Positions 35,657-48,191 of a stretch of 64,000 nt of DNA are shown here, piece after piece. Positions within the stretch are counted from its first letter, which is position 1. Each line of letters opens with the position of its first letter. The notes under the pieces are model-generated. The model was not told where the DNA came from. It ran no database searches and was given only the letters and a program-made list of their open reading frames with translations. The stretch lies in the NCBI GenBank assembly GCA_965644295.1, contig CBFFRP010000136.1, positions 62,001 through 126,000 of the forward strand, given 5' to 3'. Source of the stretch: Paraphysomonas bandaiensis. Lineage: Eukaryota > Chrysophyceae. The translations under genes and the position numbers were made by a program.

Positions 35657-38209
35657 ATGGATTATATTAAAACAGAAGCTCATAAAGGTGAGTACGTACA
35701 CTCTAACACAAGCGTGATATACTACTATCAGTGGTGGTTGTTGGGCCTGCTGCATCGGGTAAATCAACTCTTCTTGAATACCTGTCTATGGGGTACATTG
35801 AGCCGAACAAAAAATATTCACCAACTAGTTGAGTGTATAGTGGATGTAGTGAAGCTAAAGATCGTGACTTTATGTTAGTTGGCTGTAGAATCAAAAGAAT
35901 TACTATTCATCGAGGCATGAAATGTATAGCATCTCTGTGGGAACTTGGCGGTACTCGCCTCTACAAAGAGCTGCATGATGCAGGTGGCTACTTATTTATT
36001 CATATATGGATTTTTAACAATCAAACAGCATACAAAGATGCAAATTGTGTAATACTTATGTGTGATATATCTGGACTGGAAAAAATTGAGGTATTTTTTC
36101 AGCAGCATTACTGTATCCATATTGACATGTTAAACAGGTGATAGGATCATGGATTGAACATTCACAACGACGAAATTCAGGTGTATGACATTAGAATGTG
36201 TTGAGTAAAATTAATTTATTTAGGATGTGAGCTTATTCTGGTTGGAAATAAGCGTGCTGCTTCTGTTGCCGCGTACTCTCGTCGTCTAGTGAAAGTATAA
36301 AATCGTTTATACTTCGGTGCCTTTCATAATATATTTTGAGACAGAAAATATCAAACCTCTACAATATTTGCTACGTTGAAGTAAACATGACATGTAGCGG
36401 GGGATTAGAGCGGCTGCTGACAATCATAGGCAATGTGATTAAGAGACATTCAGAGAACATTAATCTGATAGAGACTTCTGGGCTCAGCACCATAAACCAA
36501 CAACAATTTGACCAGGTCTATTGATGCTCTGCGTACCAATCAATTACATATCTCGCTTACAGCACTTGAGATCTCTATCTATAGAATCTTGCTACTGTTG
36601 TCCCTACTTTGACAATAATCTTGGCGAATGGGTTAGTGTACCCTCTGCATCCCCGTCCCACAACTCGAATACATCTTCAAGACAAAGTGAAGACGGCGTA
36701 GAAGATCTGCGTGGGGCACTGGTAGGCTGTTACTTGAACCAGAATAGCGCCAAGAGAAGTCCATACAGAGAAAATTCAGAGTATGGTTTCTATGCTCTGC
36801 ACTCAAAGTTTAACTTAACGATGCGTATGCGCAGTAAATATGCTCTTTATGACAAGAGTGAACAAAAGATTGTGATTCGAAATTTCAATACTCTTGAGTC
36901 CCAGTTGGAAGTGCTGCGGTATGTATATGACTCTAGATCTCCAACAGTATAAAAACCTTTGAACACAATAACTAGAGCCTACTTTACGAATACTGGCCCT
37001 GTAGTGTACTACTTTCCACACAAATTTCCAGACTGTGGTTCCAGTGAGGAACTTATTGCATACACATTACAACTTACAGAAGAAGGCACACGTCTCTCCC
37101 TATTCGAGAGGTATTATCCATGAGACAATAATATATAAAGTTTATGCTAACTTAGTATCTTAGGAATAAAAGGCTGTCAGGTGAACTGCTTGGAGTGTAT
37201 CTAATGGACATAGCGGACGTACGGCAGGGTAGGTGTTTTTTTTGTCTGTATATAGTTATCTTTGATCTGCAGACAACGTAAATGTGGGACCACAAAAGTT
37301 CCAAATGTTTCGACTTCTTGTAGTGGCATCAGAACGAGTTATACCTTTGTATGTCGTTGATCAGGACATCTGCAATATTGCTTCGCAGGTCACAACAAAT
37401 TATGTGTTAAATAGTATGGGTTGACGTGGATGTAGCACATCATCGACCTACGAGATATCGCTATCCATCAGGTTTGGGATTGGGCTAATGGTACTTACGT
37501 CGGCTAAATAATGTGCAGTGCAGTATGGATATTCAGCGTGTTTATCTTGCAAAGCAGCATCGCAATATTGTGGTAGGGGAATTTGCAGTAGAGAGAGGAG
37601 TCAATTACGTGCAGGCGATATGTCATTTATGTCCTCATCAAATGAAACTAAGAATGTTTGCAATTGACTATAAGAGACGCGCTGTACGTGTCCTTGCGGT
37701 AGGCTATAATAAAGCACATCTCTCGTCAATAATAATCTGAGTGTTAGCCATCGCAACGTATAGATATTAATGGGGCTCCACTGGATATTTGTGTTTCTAC
37801 GACCATGTCAAAGCTGAACGAGTCGTATCCAGAGTTCATTGTGGGAGAAGCTGCAAATGGTATGAGAGTTTTTGCACTATCTATTGCTTTATGAAACTGA
37901 TGGGGCATTAGAGTGCAGGAATTTTTGCACCGGTAGAAAAAATGTAAATGAAATGTTATTTTCAGATATATCAGAAATTAGGTACAGTACTCATTAGACA
38001 AAGCGAATTGCATCATCAACACTTTATGAATAGGGCTGGAAGTTACGCTTACTCCTTTCCTGATACATCCGCCGAACCGGAGGTATTGTGATAGTACCAA
38101 ATCGCTTATAATTTATAATCATGTATGCTTAATTTATCAGACGGATAAGTGCTGCCTTGCTATCATCGGAGGAACTGGATGCATTTGTCTACAGTTTACA
38201 TCCAGGTAG
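35657..38209 (+). CDS. Intron-dense Rab/Arf-like small-GTPase-domain protein, copy 1
   Basis: Seventeen exons with 16 GT-AG introns (22-58 nt) join in frame to 595 residues: 35657-35687, 35732-35827, 35879-35983, 36029-36090, 36138-36180, 36224-36294, 36345-36515, 36563-36918, 36976-37110, 37164-37228, 37273-37388, 37436-37471, 37519-37698, 37748-37859, 37912-37943, 37975-38082, 38141-38209. Residues 11-170 form a small-GTPase fold: P-loop VVVVGPAASGKST, switch I Y.PTIGCRI, WELGGTRLY in place of WDxGGxxxY, VILMCDIS, and VGNKRA in place of NKxD; the ETSA loop is replaced by VEVNMT. The Asp that reads guanine and the G3 Asp are therefore changed, so GTP specificity is doubtful. About 420 C-terminal residues match no family I recognise. 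The acceptor after 37943 is ambiguous (37965 or 37974). Confidence 0.72.
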
Positions 38210-38707
38210 GAAGTTGATATATATCCCCCTATAGAGCGGTCTAAAAGTTGGTATCGTAGTTCATTGAGAAACAGTGTTTTTGACGAATTACGGTTAATAT
38301 AATAAAGTCACTGTGGCTAAAATGCCAAATAGTTACAACCATAATTAATACGATATTGTTTATAATCTTCATGAAACAATATGATGGATGTATGATGTAT
38401 TAGCTCGGATATGAGTATTTAACCAGTGAGTACACTGTGGTAGCTGATAATGTTTGTGCGTTGTATCTGGAGTAGGCATGACTAATGCTGTCTCAAACAA
38501 CAATACGGTTTTAGTCGTATAATCTAAACGGTGTGTACGAATATGGATACAATACCTATGCATGAGGCATGAGTACAAACTAAATTCTCGCTTAGGAGTG
38601 TTTATAGACCTCCGAAACGGTAGCCAATAAACACTTCATTATAATAAAACAGTTCTATATACATTTATATAGCACCAAAAAACAGTAGCCAAACAACATA
38701 GACTAAG
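38210..38707. other. Intergenic between convergent genes in copy 1
   Basis: 498 bp between the 3' ends of the GTPase-like gene and the methyltransferase. AT-rich, with AATAAA-like motifs on both strands. Nothing coding seen. Repeated at 44039-44536. Confidence 0.5.
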
Positions 38708-39571
38708 CTAATCGCTCCTTATGGATCGAGAGGAGCAGCAATACACGACAGCTTTCATTGGAAACACCGCTCTGCCGTCTTCGACGACATAGGGGCTATA
38801 CTTCTCAGCTATTGACTCTATGATTTCTTCAATATCGATATCCTCATCGATAATTGTGGAAATTGGAGACCCGTCGATAATAGCTCTCGCAGCTTCAAGA
38901 GGAGAATTCCACGCACACATCATGCACTCATCCCAACATTCAATGTTACTAAACCCAGTAGTTGTCAAGAGCCGTTTAACCTCTTCTTTGTTACGCATGG
39001 AGTATGGTTCTCGAAAATAGTCGCTATTATGTTGGTTATGGCTACTCTCCAAAACCTCATCAGCCAGGAAGCACAAGGGGTTATCCTCGAAATCACCCCA
39101 TACATTAAATATCAACTTACCACCATCGCTGAGAACGCGACTCACTTCAGTGAAAGCGAGGTGTTTGTCGTCACAAAACATAAAACCAAACTGACATACA
39201 ACCAAATCAAACATATTGTCTTTGTAAGGAAGTTTACAACACGAATGAACTTCCCAGTTCACTTTGGTGTGACTCGTCTCTTCCGATTCGGGTGTAAAAT
39301 TATTCTTCGCATAGTTGACCATATCTGCCGATATATCTGTGGCATATACAGTCGACTGAGGAAACGCAGACACAATCTGCTTCGTACATATCCCCGTACC
39401 ACATCCTAGCTCCAATATCATACGTGGAGGAGACGATAGCTGTATGCGAGAGATGAGATCCACCGCATAAGGCTCAAATAACTGACGACCGAATAACTCA
39501 TCATAATAACGAGGAACTTCTCCATCAAATTTCATTCCACAACATGCATCAGATTCACAGCAATTTGTCAT
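38708..39571 (-). CDS. Class I SAM-dependent methyltransferase, copy 1
   Basis: Intronless, 287 residues. SAM-binding motif I is MILELGCGTG (about residues 51-60), motif II VYATDIS, then FDLVVCQFGFMF and RVLSDGGKLIFNVWG, the order of the Methyltransf_11/25 families. The N-terminus MTNCCESDACCG is cysteine-rich, giving two CC pairs that could bind metal or thiol ligands. The C-terminal half has TTTGFSNIECW, a typical strand before the cap. The methyl acceptor cannot be inferred. The ATG at 39571 is the first in a frame that reaches the conserved PRYYDELFGR start. An identical protein is encoded at 44537-45400. It faces the GTPase-like gene tail to tail. Confidence 0.85.
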   Translation of the reverse strand: MTNCCESDACCGMKFDGEVPRYYDELFGRQLFEPYAVDLISRIQLSSPPRMILELGCGTGICTKQIVSAFPQSTVYATDISADMVNYAKNNFTPESEETSHTKVNWEVHSCCKLPYKDNMFDLVVCQFGFMFCDDKHLAFTEVSRVLSDGGKLIFNVWGDFEDNPLCFLADEVLESSHNQHNSDYFREPYSMRNKEEVKRLLTTTGFSNIECWDECMMCAWNSPLEAARAIIDGSPISTIIDEDIDIEEIIESIAEKYSPYVVEDGRAVFPMKAVVYCCSSRSIRSD

Positions 39572-40635
39572 GATTATATTACTGATACGGTGTAAGTAAC
39601 AGGAATATTATCTCAATAACTCATCTACAGTATATGTATAGGAAGGTATGTCTTATATATAGGAATCTCTGTAGTGAGGTGTGTGGTATGTCTATCAACG
39701 TATCTTGTCATAGGAAAGTGCAACTTGAAGGAATTCCTTTTTAGAGTATAGAACAAAAACTACGTAAAAATCTTGTACTCTATTGTAGATGGGAGTGTAT
39801 TATCACTGTAGTCCACCCGTAGTTGAATCAAGTCATCATAGTGATACACAGCCGTTGGAAGCTACTGTACATGCATGTAGAACATATAGCTATGGATATA
39901 TAGATATGTGCTGCTGTATGTTGGTATTGATCGGCTAGTTGTGGGTTGCAATAAAGGGGAAGTAGTGAGAGAGGCATATGCATAGAAATAGAAGTAGATG
40001 TATAGATACAGTAACAGACACCATCAACCTATGTGTCCCAGTATCAACGATTGTATCTGTTCACAGTAATCGGTCATCATCACTCTCAGTAACAGTATTC
40101 AATACTGTGATAATACTGTGATTAGTATATTCGGAATATATTAGCTGTGATTTACGTCTTACTATGATTTGCTGTGTCCACACTTCACCTGGTCTTATCT
40201 GGTGCTGAGATTGCACTTACTCTGACTCGACATTCGCCAGTTATGTGGTTGGAATTCAGACGCATATTTGGTTAACGAGGCATGTCTATTTATTATGAGC
40301 AGCGAGAGAATAAGGTGTAGTAGTTATGTGATTATATTGCACTTGCTCCTGCGGTTCGATTTTAGTTTCGAGATCCTTCTGTGATTTACGCAGCAAAATT
40401 GGTATGTCAAGTATGGATGATTAAAGTGCAAGAATAAGAATGAAGTAGGGTAGGTTATAGTATGTGATGAGTCTTTTATGTTCTATAGAAAGAAGGTGTC
40501 TTTATGTTAGGTATTTTAAAAAGTACATGTAGCTAGTTCAAAGTCAGAGAAGTCTACGAAACTACGATATCTACATCCCATACAGAATATACCATCGTTT
40601 TTGTCAGATGGCGCAGTATGAAAGGATTTTTATTT
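39572..40635. other. Downstream spacer of copy 1 and duplication junction
   Basis: About 1.06 kb upstream of the minus-strand methyltransferase, so it holds that gene's promoter. The ATTT at 40632-40635 is the only sequence between the copies; the array unit is 5829 bp. No coding region seen. Confidence 0.5.
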
Positions 40636-41485
40636 AATAAAGGTACGGTTTATTTAATGGTACACATTACTATGCTATCTAGATATACCTGGGACTATTA
40701 GGACTGTTGGTGATGCAGAGCATTGTTATCCTGACAAACCATCGCAGTGAGAACATTATAGCAGACAAGATCACATTTGTTATATGCAGTACATCTATTT
40801 GTAATCTTATTAGTATCAACTTATACTGTTTATTTACTGTCTGAGAGAATATTGTGGACATATCAATTCTAGAATTAGATAGATGTATATGCTGCTGTAC
40901 ATGATGCCTCACATCTAATTTCTGAGATATACTGAGGTTCTTGCTTCACAAAATCCAGGAAATCTCTAATTTCTGATGTTTTGTTTTGATTTTTGGGGAT
41001 ATCTTGTTTGTTTTGTTATATGATCAATCACCACTGCAACAATGATACATGTATCAACACATCGACATGGACACAACGAAATCGAAGTCAATGAAAGTGT
41101 ATACCGACTGATGATTGGACTGGAATAAGTGAATATCTAGATATAAAGTGTGAGCGAGAGGTGGTCAAACCGGTACATATCTTCATGTCATATAAGATTT
41201 CAGTTTGGTACAGTTCGAGTCAATGGTTCCTTACTCTTTTTTCATACCCGGCATATCATATATATATATGGATATTACGAAGTTCTATGTAGGAAAAAAC
41301 ACAGCAATCCAGTGTTCAATATCACTATATATATATATATAAGCCGTATGAGAGTACATGAATATGTCGATGTTTACTATACAGCCTGAAATATTGACCC
41401 AGAACTTGTGATCATTGAGTCACACCATGAAACAAGTTCTGTGTCATTATGAACATCCTTCTCTCGTGTTTCTCATAGTAAGAGC

Positions 41486-44038
41486 ATGGATTATATTAAA
41501 ACAGAAGCTCATAAAGGTGAGTACGTACACTCTAACACAAGCGTGATATACTACTATCAGTGGTGGTTGTTGGGCCTGCTGCATCGGGTAAATCAACTCT
41601 TCTTGAATACCTGTCTATGGGGTACATTGAGCCGAACAAAAAATATTCACCAACTAGTTGAGTGTATAGTGGATGTAGTGAAGCTAAAGATCGTGACTTT
41701 ATGTTAGTTGGCTGTAGAATCAAAAGAATTACTATTCATCGAGGCATGAAATGTATAGCATCTCTGTGGGAACTTGGCGGTACTCGCCTCTACAAAGAGC
41801 TGCATGATGCAGGTGGCTACTTATTTATTCATATATGGATTTTTAACAATCAAACAGCATACAAAGATGCAAATTGTGTAATACTTATGTGTGATATATC
41901 TGGACTGGAAAAAATTGAGGTATTTTTTCAGCAGCATTACTGTATCCATATTGACATGTTAAACAGGTGATAGGATCATGGATTGAACATTCACAACGAC
42001 GAAATTCAGGTGTATGACATTAGAATGTGTTGAGTAAAATTAATTTATTTAGGATGTGAGCTTATTCTGGTTGGAAATAAGCGTGCTGCTTCTGTTGCCG
42101 CGTACTCTCGTCGTCTAGTGAAAGTATAAAATCGTTTATACTTCGGTGCCTTTCATAATATATTTTGAGACAGAAAATATCAAACCTCTACAATATTTGC
42201 TACGTTGAAGTAAACATGACATGTAGCGGGGGATTAGAGCGGCTGCTGACAATCATAGGCAATGTGATTAAGAGACATTCAGAGAACATTAATCTGATAG
42301 AGACTTCTGGGCTCAGCACCATAAACCAACAACAATTTGACCAGGTCTATTGATGCTCTGCGTACCAATCAATTACATATCTCGCTTACAGCACTTGAGA
42401 TCTCTATCTATAGAATCTTGCTACTGTTGTCCCTACTTTGACAATAATCTTGGCGAATGGGTTAGTGTACCCTCTGCATCCCCGTCCCACAACTCGAATA
42501 CATCTTCAAGACAAAGTGAAGACGGCGTAGAAGATCTGCGTGGGGCACTGGTAGGCTGTTACTTGAACCAGAATAGCGCCAAGAGAAGTCCATACAGAGA
42601 AAATTCAGAGTATGGTTTCTATGCTCTGCACTCAAAGTTTAACTTAACGATGCGTATGCGCAGTAAATATGCTCTTTATGACAAGAGTGAACAAAAGATT
42701 GTGATTCGAAATTTCAATACTCTTGAGTCCCAGTTGGAAGTGCTGCGGTATGTATATGACTCTAGATCTCCAACAGTATAAAAACCTTTGAACACAATAA
42801 CTAGAGCCTACTTTACGAATACTGGCCCTGTAGTGTACTACTTTCCACACAAATTTCCAGACTGTGGTTCCAGTGAGGAACTTATTGCATACACATTACA
42901 ACTTACAGAAGAAGGCACACGTCTCTCCCTATTCGAGAGGTATTATCCATGAGACAATAATATATAAAGTTTATGCTAACTTAGTATCTTAGGAATAAAA
43001 GGCTGTCAGGTGAACTGCTTGGAGTGTATCTAATGGACATAGCGGACGTACGGCAGGGTAGGTGTTTTTTTTGTCTGTATATAGTTATCTTTGATCTGCA
43101 GACAACGTAAATGTGGGACCACAAAAGTTCCAAATGTTTCGACTTCTTGTAGTGGCATCAGAACGAGTTATACCTTTGTATGTCGTTGATCAGGACATCT
43201 GCAATATTGCTTCGCAGGTCACAACAAATTATGTGTTAAATAGTATGGGTTGACGTGGATGTAGCACATCATCGACCTACGAGATATCGCTATCCATCAG
43301 GTTTGGGATTGGGCTAATGGTACTTACGTCGGCTAAATAATGTGCAGTGCAGTATGGATATTCAGCGTGTTTATCTTGCAAAGCAGCATCGCAATATTGT
43401 GGTAGGGGAATTTGCAGTAGAGAGAGGAGTCAATTACGTGCAGGCGATATGTCATTTATGTCCTCATCAAATGAAACTAAGAATGTTTGCAATTGACTAT
43501 AAGAGACGCGCTGTACGTGTCCTTGCGGTAGGCTATAATAAAGCACATCTCTCGTCAATAATAATCTGAGTGTTAGCCATCGCAACGTATAGATATTAAT
43601 GGGGCTCCACTGGATATTTGTGTTTCTACGACCATGTCAAAGCTGAACGAGTCGTATCCAGAGTTCATTGTGGGAGAAGCTGCAAATGGTATGAGAGTTT
43701 TTGCACTATCTATTGCTTTATGAAACTGATGGGGCATTAGAGTGCAGGAATTTTTGCACCGGTAGAAAAAATGTAAATGAAATGTTATTTTCAGATATAT
43801 CAGAAATTAGGTACAGTACTCATTAGACAAAGCGAATTGCATCATCAACACTTTATGAATAGGGCTGGAAGTTACGCTTACTCCTTTCCTGATACATCCG
43901 CCGAACCGGAGGTATTGTGATAGTACCAAATCGCTTATAATTTATTATCATGTATGCTTAATTTATCAGACGGATAAGTGCTGCCTTGCTATCATCGGAG
44001 GAACTGGATGCATTTGTCTACAGTTTACATCCAGGTAG
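41486..44038 (+). CDS. Intron-dense Rab/Arf-like small-GTPase-domain protein, copy 2
   Basis: Same 17-exon structure as the gene at 35657-38209, shifted by 5829 bp. The differences I noticed between copies fall outside exons (in the leader and in the intron before the last exon), so the predicted protein is the same 595 residues with the P-loop GPAASGKST, WELGG and NKRA. All splice sites are retained. Nothing indicates which copy is ancestral. Confidence 0.72.
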
Positions 44039-44536
44039 GAAGTTGATATATATCCCCCTATAGAGCGGTCTAAAAGTTGGTATCGTAGTTCATTGAGAAA
44101 CAGTGTTTTTGACGAATTACGGTTAATATAATAAAGTCACTGTGGCTAAAATGCCAAATAGTTACAACCATAATTAATACGATATTGTTTATAATCTTCA
44201 TGAAACAATATGATGGATGTATGATGTATTAGCTCGGATATGAGTATTTAACCAGTGAGTACACTGTGGTAGCTGATAATGTTTGTGCGTTGTATCTGGA
44301 GTAGGCATGACTAATGCTGTCTCAAACAACAATACGGTTTTAGTCGTATAATCTAAACGGTGTGTACGAATATGGATACAATACCTATGCATGAGGCATG
44401 AGTACAAACTAAATTCTCGCTTAGGAGTGTTTATAGACCTCCGAAACGGTAGCCAATAAACACTTCATTATAATAAAACAGTTCTATATACATTTATATA
44501 GCACCAAAAAACAGTAGCCAAACAACATAGACTAAG

Positions 44537-45400
44537 CTAATCGCTCCTTATGGATCGAGAGGAGCAGCAATACACGACAGCTTTCATTGGAAACACCGCT
44601 CTGCCGTCTTCGACGACATAGGGGCTATACTTCTCAGCTATTGACTCTATGATTTCTTCAATATCGATATCCTCATCGATAATTGTGGAAATTGGAGACC
44701 CGTCGATAATAGCTCTCGCAGCTTCAAGAGGAGAATTCCACGCACACATCATGCACTCATCCCAACATTCAATGTTACTAAACCCAGTAGTTGTCAAGAG
44801 CCGTTTAACCTCTTCTTTGTTACGCATGGAGTATGGTTCTCGAAAATAGTCGCTATTATGTTGGTTATGGCTACTCTCCAAAACCTCATCAGCCAGGAAG
44901 CACAAGGGGTTATCCTCGAAATCACCCCATACATTAAATATCAACTTACCACCATCGCTGAGAACGCGACTCACTTCAGTGAAAGCGAGGTGTTTGTCGT
45001 CACAAAACATAAAACCAAACTGACATACAACCAAATCAAACATATTGTCTTTGTAAGGAAGTTTACAACACGAATGAACTTCCCAGTTCACTTTGGTGTG
45101 ACTCGTCTCTTCCGATTCGGGTGTAAAATTATTCTTCGCATAGTTGACCATATCTGCCGATATATCTGTGGCATATACAGTCGACTGAGGAAACGCAGAC
45201 ACAATCTGCTTCGTACATATCCCCGTACCACATCCTAGCTCCAATATCATACGTGGAGGAGACGATAGCTGTATGCGAGAGATGAGATCCACCGCATAAG
45301 GCTCAAATAACTGACGACCGAATAACTCATCATAATAACGAGGAACTTCTCCATCAAATTTCATTCCACAACATGCATCAGATTCACAGCAATTTGTCAT
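44537..45400 (-). CDS. Class I SAM-dependent methyltransferase, copy 2
   Basis: Encodes the same 287-residue protein as 38708-39571, including ILELGCGTG and the Cys-rich start. No frameshift or stop. Its upstream region also matches copy 1 for about 1 kb, so both copies should be expressed alike if the assembly is correct. Confidence 0.85.
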   Translation of the reverse strand: MTNCCESDACCGMKFDGEVPRYYDELFGRQLFEPYAVDLISRIQLSSPPRMILELGCGTGICTKQIVSAFPQSTVYATDISADMVNYAKNNFTPESEETSHTKVNWEVHSCCKLPYKDNMFDLVVCQFGFMFCDDKHLAFTEVSRVLSDGGKLIFNVWGDFEDNPLCFLADEVLESSHNQHNSDYFREPYSMRNKEEVKRLLTTTGFSNIECWDECMMCAWNSPLEAARAIIDGSPISTIIDEDIDIEEIIESIAEKYSPYVVEDGRAVFPMKAVVYCCSSRSIRSD

Positions 45401-46651
45401 GATTATATTACTGATACGGTGTAAGTAACAGGAATATTATCTCAATAACTCATCTACAGTATATGTATAGGAAGGTATGTCTTATATATAGGAATCTCTG
45501 TAGTGAGGTGTGTGGTATGTCTATCAACGTATCTTGTCATAGGAAAGTGCAACTTGAAGGAATTCCTTTTTAGAATATAGAACAAAAACTACGTAAAAAT
45601 CTTGTACTCTATTGTAGATGGGAGTGTATTATCACTGTAGTCCACCCGTAGTTGAATCAAGTCATCATAGTGATACACAGCCGTTGGAAGCTACTGTACA
45701 TGCATGTAGAACATATAGCTATGGATATATAGATATGTGCTGCTGTATGTTGGTATTGATCGGCTAGTTGTGGGTTGCAATAAAGGGGAAGTAGTGAGAG
45801 AGGCATATGCATAGAAATAGAAGTAGATGTATAGATACAGTAACAGACACCATCAACCTATGTGTCCCAGTATCAACGATTGTATCTGTTCACAGTAATC
45901 GGTCATCATCACTCTCAGTAACAGTATTCAATACTGTGATAATACTGTGATTAGTATATTCGGAATATATTAGCTGTGATTTACGTCTTACTATGATTTG
46001 CTGTGTCCACACTTCACCTGGTCTTATCTGGTGCTGAGATTGCACTTACTCTGACTCGACATTCGCCAGTTATGTGGTTGGAATTCAGACGCATATTTGG
46101 TTAACGAGGCATGTCTATTTATTATGAGCAGCGAGAGAATAAGGTGTAGTAGTTATGTGATTATATTGCACTTGCTCCTGCGGTTCGATTTTAGTTTCGA
46201 GATCCTTCTGTGATTTACGCAGCAAAATTGGTATGTCAAGTATGGATGATTAAAGTGCAAGAATAAGAATGAAGTAGGGTAGGTTATAGTATGTGATGAG
46301 TCTTTTATGTTCTATAGAAAGAAGGTGTCTTTATGTTAGGTATTTTAAAAAGTACATGTAGCTAGTTCAAAGTCAGAGAAGTCTACGAAACTACGATATC
46401 TACATCCCATACAGAATATACCATCGTTTTTGTCAGATGGCGCAGTATGAAAGGATTTTTGAAGCAAATGCAAACTAAATTAAGATAAAACCATTGCATT
46501 GTATCGAACTTCGATAGCGCATTTGATTAAATACCAGGACTTTCTTTTTCAATACACTTAATTACAACGTACAACCATAACAATTTTAGAAGTACAATTA
46601 AAACTCTAGTCAAGATGATATGAAAATAATACGAGCACACTGATTATCCAC

Positions 46652-48191
46652 TCACGCAACTCTTTCTAATTTCTCAGAAAGTTCCTGTGGGATCGGAACA
46701 TTATACTTGTCGTGGAGAACCTCCATCATCTCTTTCTCTTTACCTGCCCATGCTACAAGAATTGTGTCCACATTTTCTAGCTTGTCGTGCATATTCATGG
46801 ATATGTAAAAATTAGAGAGCTCTTCCCTCCAATCAATACCAGAATCATTTCGAGGCCTTGATTGCACAGATTCATTTCCTTCTTCACTTCCTTCATATAT
46901 GACATGACTGGTAGCAGCCTCTCTTGCTTTCAGTCTTGCAGATTGCGACTGCTGCATCTGCGACAACCCAGGCTGGCGTTTTCCAGGAGAGCTGTGGGTA
47001 GACGCTAAAGACTCACTACGCAATGAACCTTTGGATAGCATACGGTCTATCTGTGGGGGATCATCACGCCTCTGGGATGCACGTGAGTTGTGTTCATCAT
47101 CTTGGGAGTGTTCTGAGAGTGTGCCAGTACCACTCCTTCCTCTGCCGTGAGCATTAATGTCTTGATGTGCTTCAGTGTCATAAGCAGGGTCCACAATTAA
47201 TCCATCTTGACAACACTCATTGTATACTTCCTGCAGTCGGAATGCCCACGCCCTTACTACTTCAGCTGCAGGAGTACCCCGAGGAAGCTGGTCAGGTCTC
47301 ACAAAGTGGTTGTATCTACGAGAAGAGGACGCTAAGAGACCCTCCTCACCTCCATTTGGAGTGGCGGAAGTAAATATGGAAACCGCGCCGTCCCCATCTT
47401 CATCGTCACTCTCATCTCCCCGTGCAACAGAGGAGTCAACAGTCTCCCCCGGGCCAATCAGGCCATGTCCGCACCATACGCCATTACCCCGCCCCACCAA
47501 AGCGTTCATGGATTGCAGTAATTCAGTTGGAGCAGCCGAGTATCCAGGACGTGATTCTTGAATGATTCGCCATGCTGCAAGCTTGAGGGGAGCGCAGTCG
47601 AAGAAGTCAGCTATATTATGGAGGTGTTGGCAATTTGACGAGTCGACAATGGACAGTAGAAAGCGCCAACATTTTTGCTCCAATGCTTGTAATTCCATCC
47701 GCCGTATTACTTTGAGCATTGCTTCAGCATTCTGCAACATCAATTGTAACCAGTTTGTTACATAGTTTCAAAAACATACTTACATCCACTGTAACCTCAA
47801 TTTCTTTACCATACATATAATCTAAAACCGCACCAAACTCAGCAGGAGTAAATACATCAAGGGAAATTATTTCTTGATCAGGCCCTTCCGAAAGTAACGC
47901 AAATAGCCACCTACTCCACGAACTACTCCACAGTTAGATACAAAATGTATTTATAATATGGATTGAATGCACCGACCTCACGATTACTTTGTGTGCTCTA
48001 AATAAGCAACCCTGTACGAGAAAAGCAACATCACAAAAAGATGCATCATTTCGCATCTCAAAAGTCGCAGCCATCGAAGCGGATTTCTCATGTTCACCAG
48101 GACTTACAAATAATGACACAGCTTTTTCCGTCACACTCTCATTATTATCTTCTGTGTGAACGGATTCTTCCCCTTGCTTACTATTCACCAT
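46652..48191 (-). CDS. BTB/POZ-domain protein with C-terminal FY..N..KL..V motif
   Basis: Exons 48191-47977, 47922-47784 and 47731-46652 (introns 54 and 52 nt) give 477 residues. The BTB fold spans about 45-150: NDASFCDVAFLVQGCLFRAHKVIV, then the WLFALLSEG strand, ISLDVFTPAEFGAVLDYMYG and a BACK-like helix pair. The centre is disordered and Ser/Asp-rich. The last 60 residues carry DWREELSNFY...KLENVDTILVAW.GKE.EMMEVL..KY, a motif found at ends of diverse algal and protist proteins (LxxFYxxxNPxKLxxVxxxLxxYxGxExxLxxxLxxKY). BTB domains dimerise and often recruit CUL3 ubiquitin ligase, making a substrate-adaptor role plausible but unproven. Head to head with FANCM at a spacing of 626 bp. Confidence 0.85.

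Larger units (their letters stand above)
34807..40631. repeat. Tandem segmental duplication, copy 1 (5.8 kb)
   Basis: Bases 34807-40631 recur at 40636-46460 in direct orientation (offset 5829). The only junction filler is 4 bp (ATTT, 40632-40635). Copies differ at only a handful of sites noticed by eye: 34838 G to A, TTATTTGCAG/TTATATGCAG, GTGGACAAAC/GTGGTCAAAC, TTGGTTCAG/TTGGTACAG, AATTTATAATC/AATTTATTATC and TTTAGAGTA/TTTAGAATA. That is over 99.7% identity. Contents: about 850 bp of leader, a GTPase-like gene (+), a methyltransferase (-) and about 1.06 kb of downstream sequence. Confidence 0.95.
40636..46460. repeat. Tandem segmental duplication, copy 2 (5.8 kb)
   Basis: Direct repeat of 34807-40631 at constant offset 5829 with no indels noticed. 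It ends at GAAAGGATTTTT; after that the sequence runs into the BTB gene's 3' flank. The end is sharp to the base. The non-coding parts (40636-41485, 44039-44536, 45401-46460) hold the same sequences as copy 1 and nothing new. Confidence 0.95.

Noticed and set aside
35828-35878. In-frame stop after PTS in the GTPase domain, suggesting a pseudogene
   Set aside because: A 51-nt GT-AG intron at exactly this site removes it and restores the switch I motif PTIGCRI.
35321-37740. Several short plus-strand frames (62-143 codons) inside the duplication, taken as separate small genes
   Set aside because: Most are single exons, or exon plus read-through intron, of the 17-exon GTPase-like gene; frame and phase link them. 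The frame at 35321-35560 lies upstream of the gene and resembles nothing.
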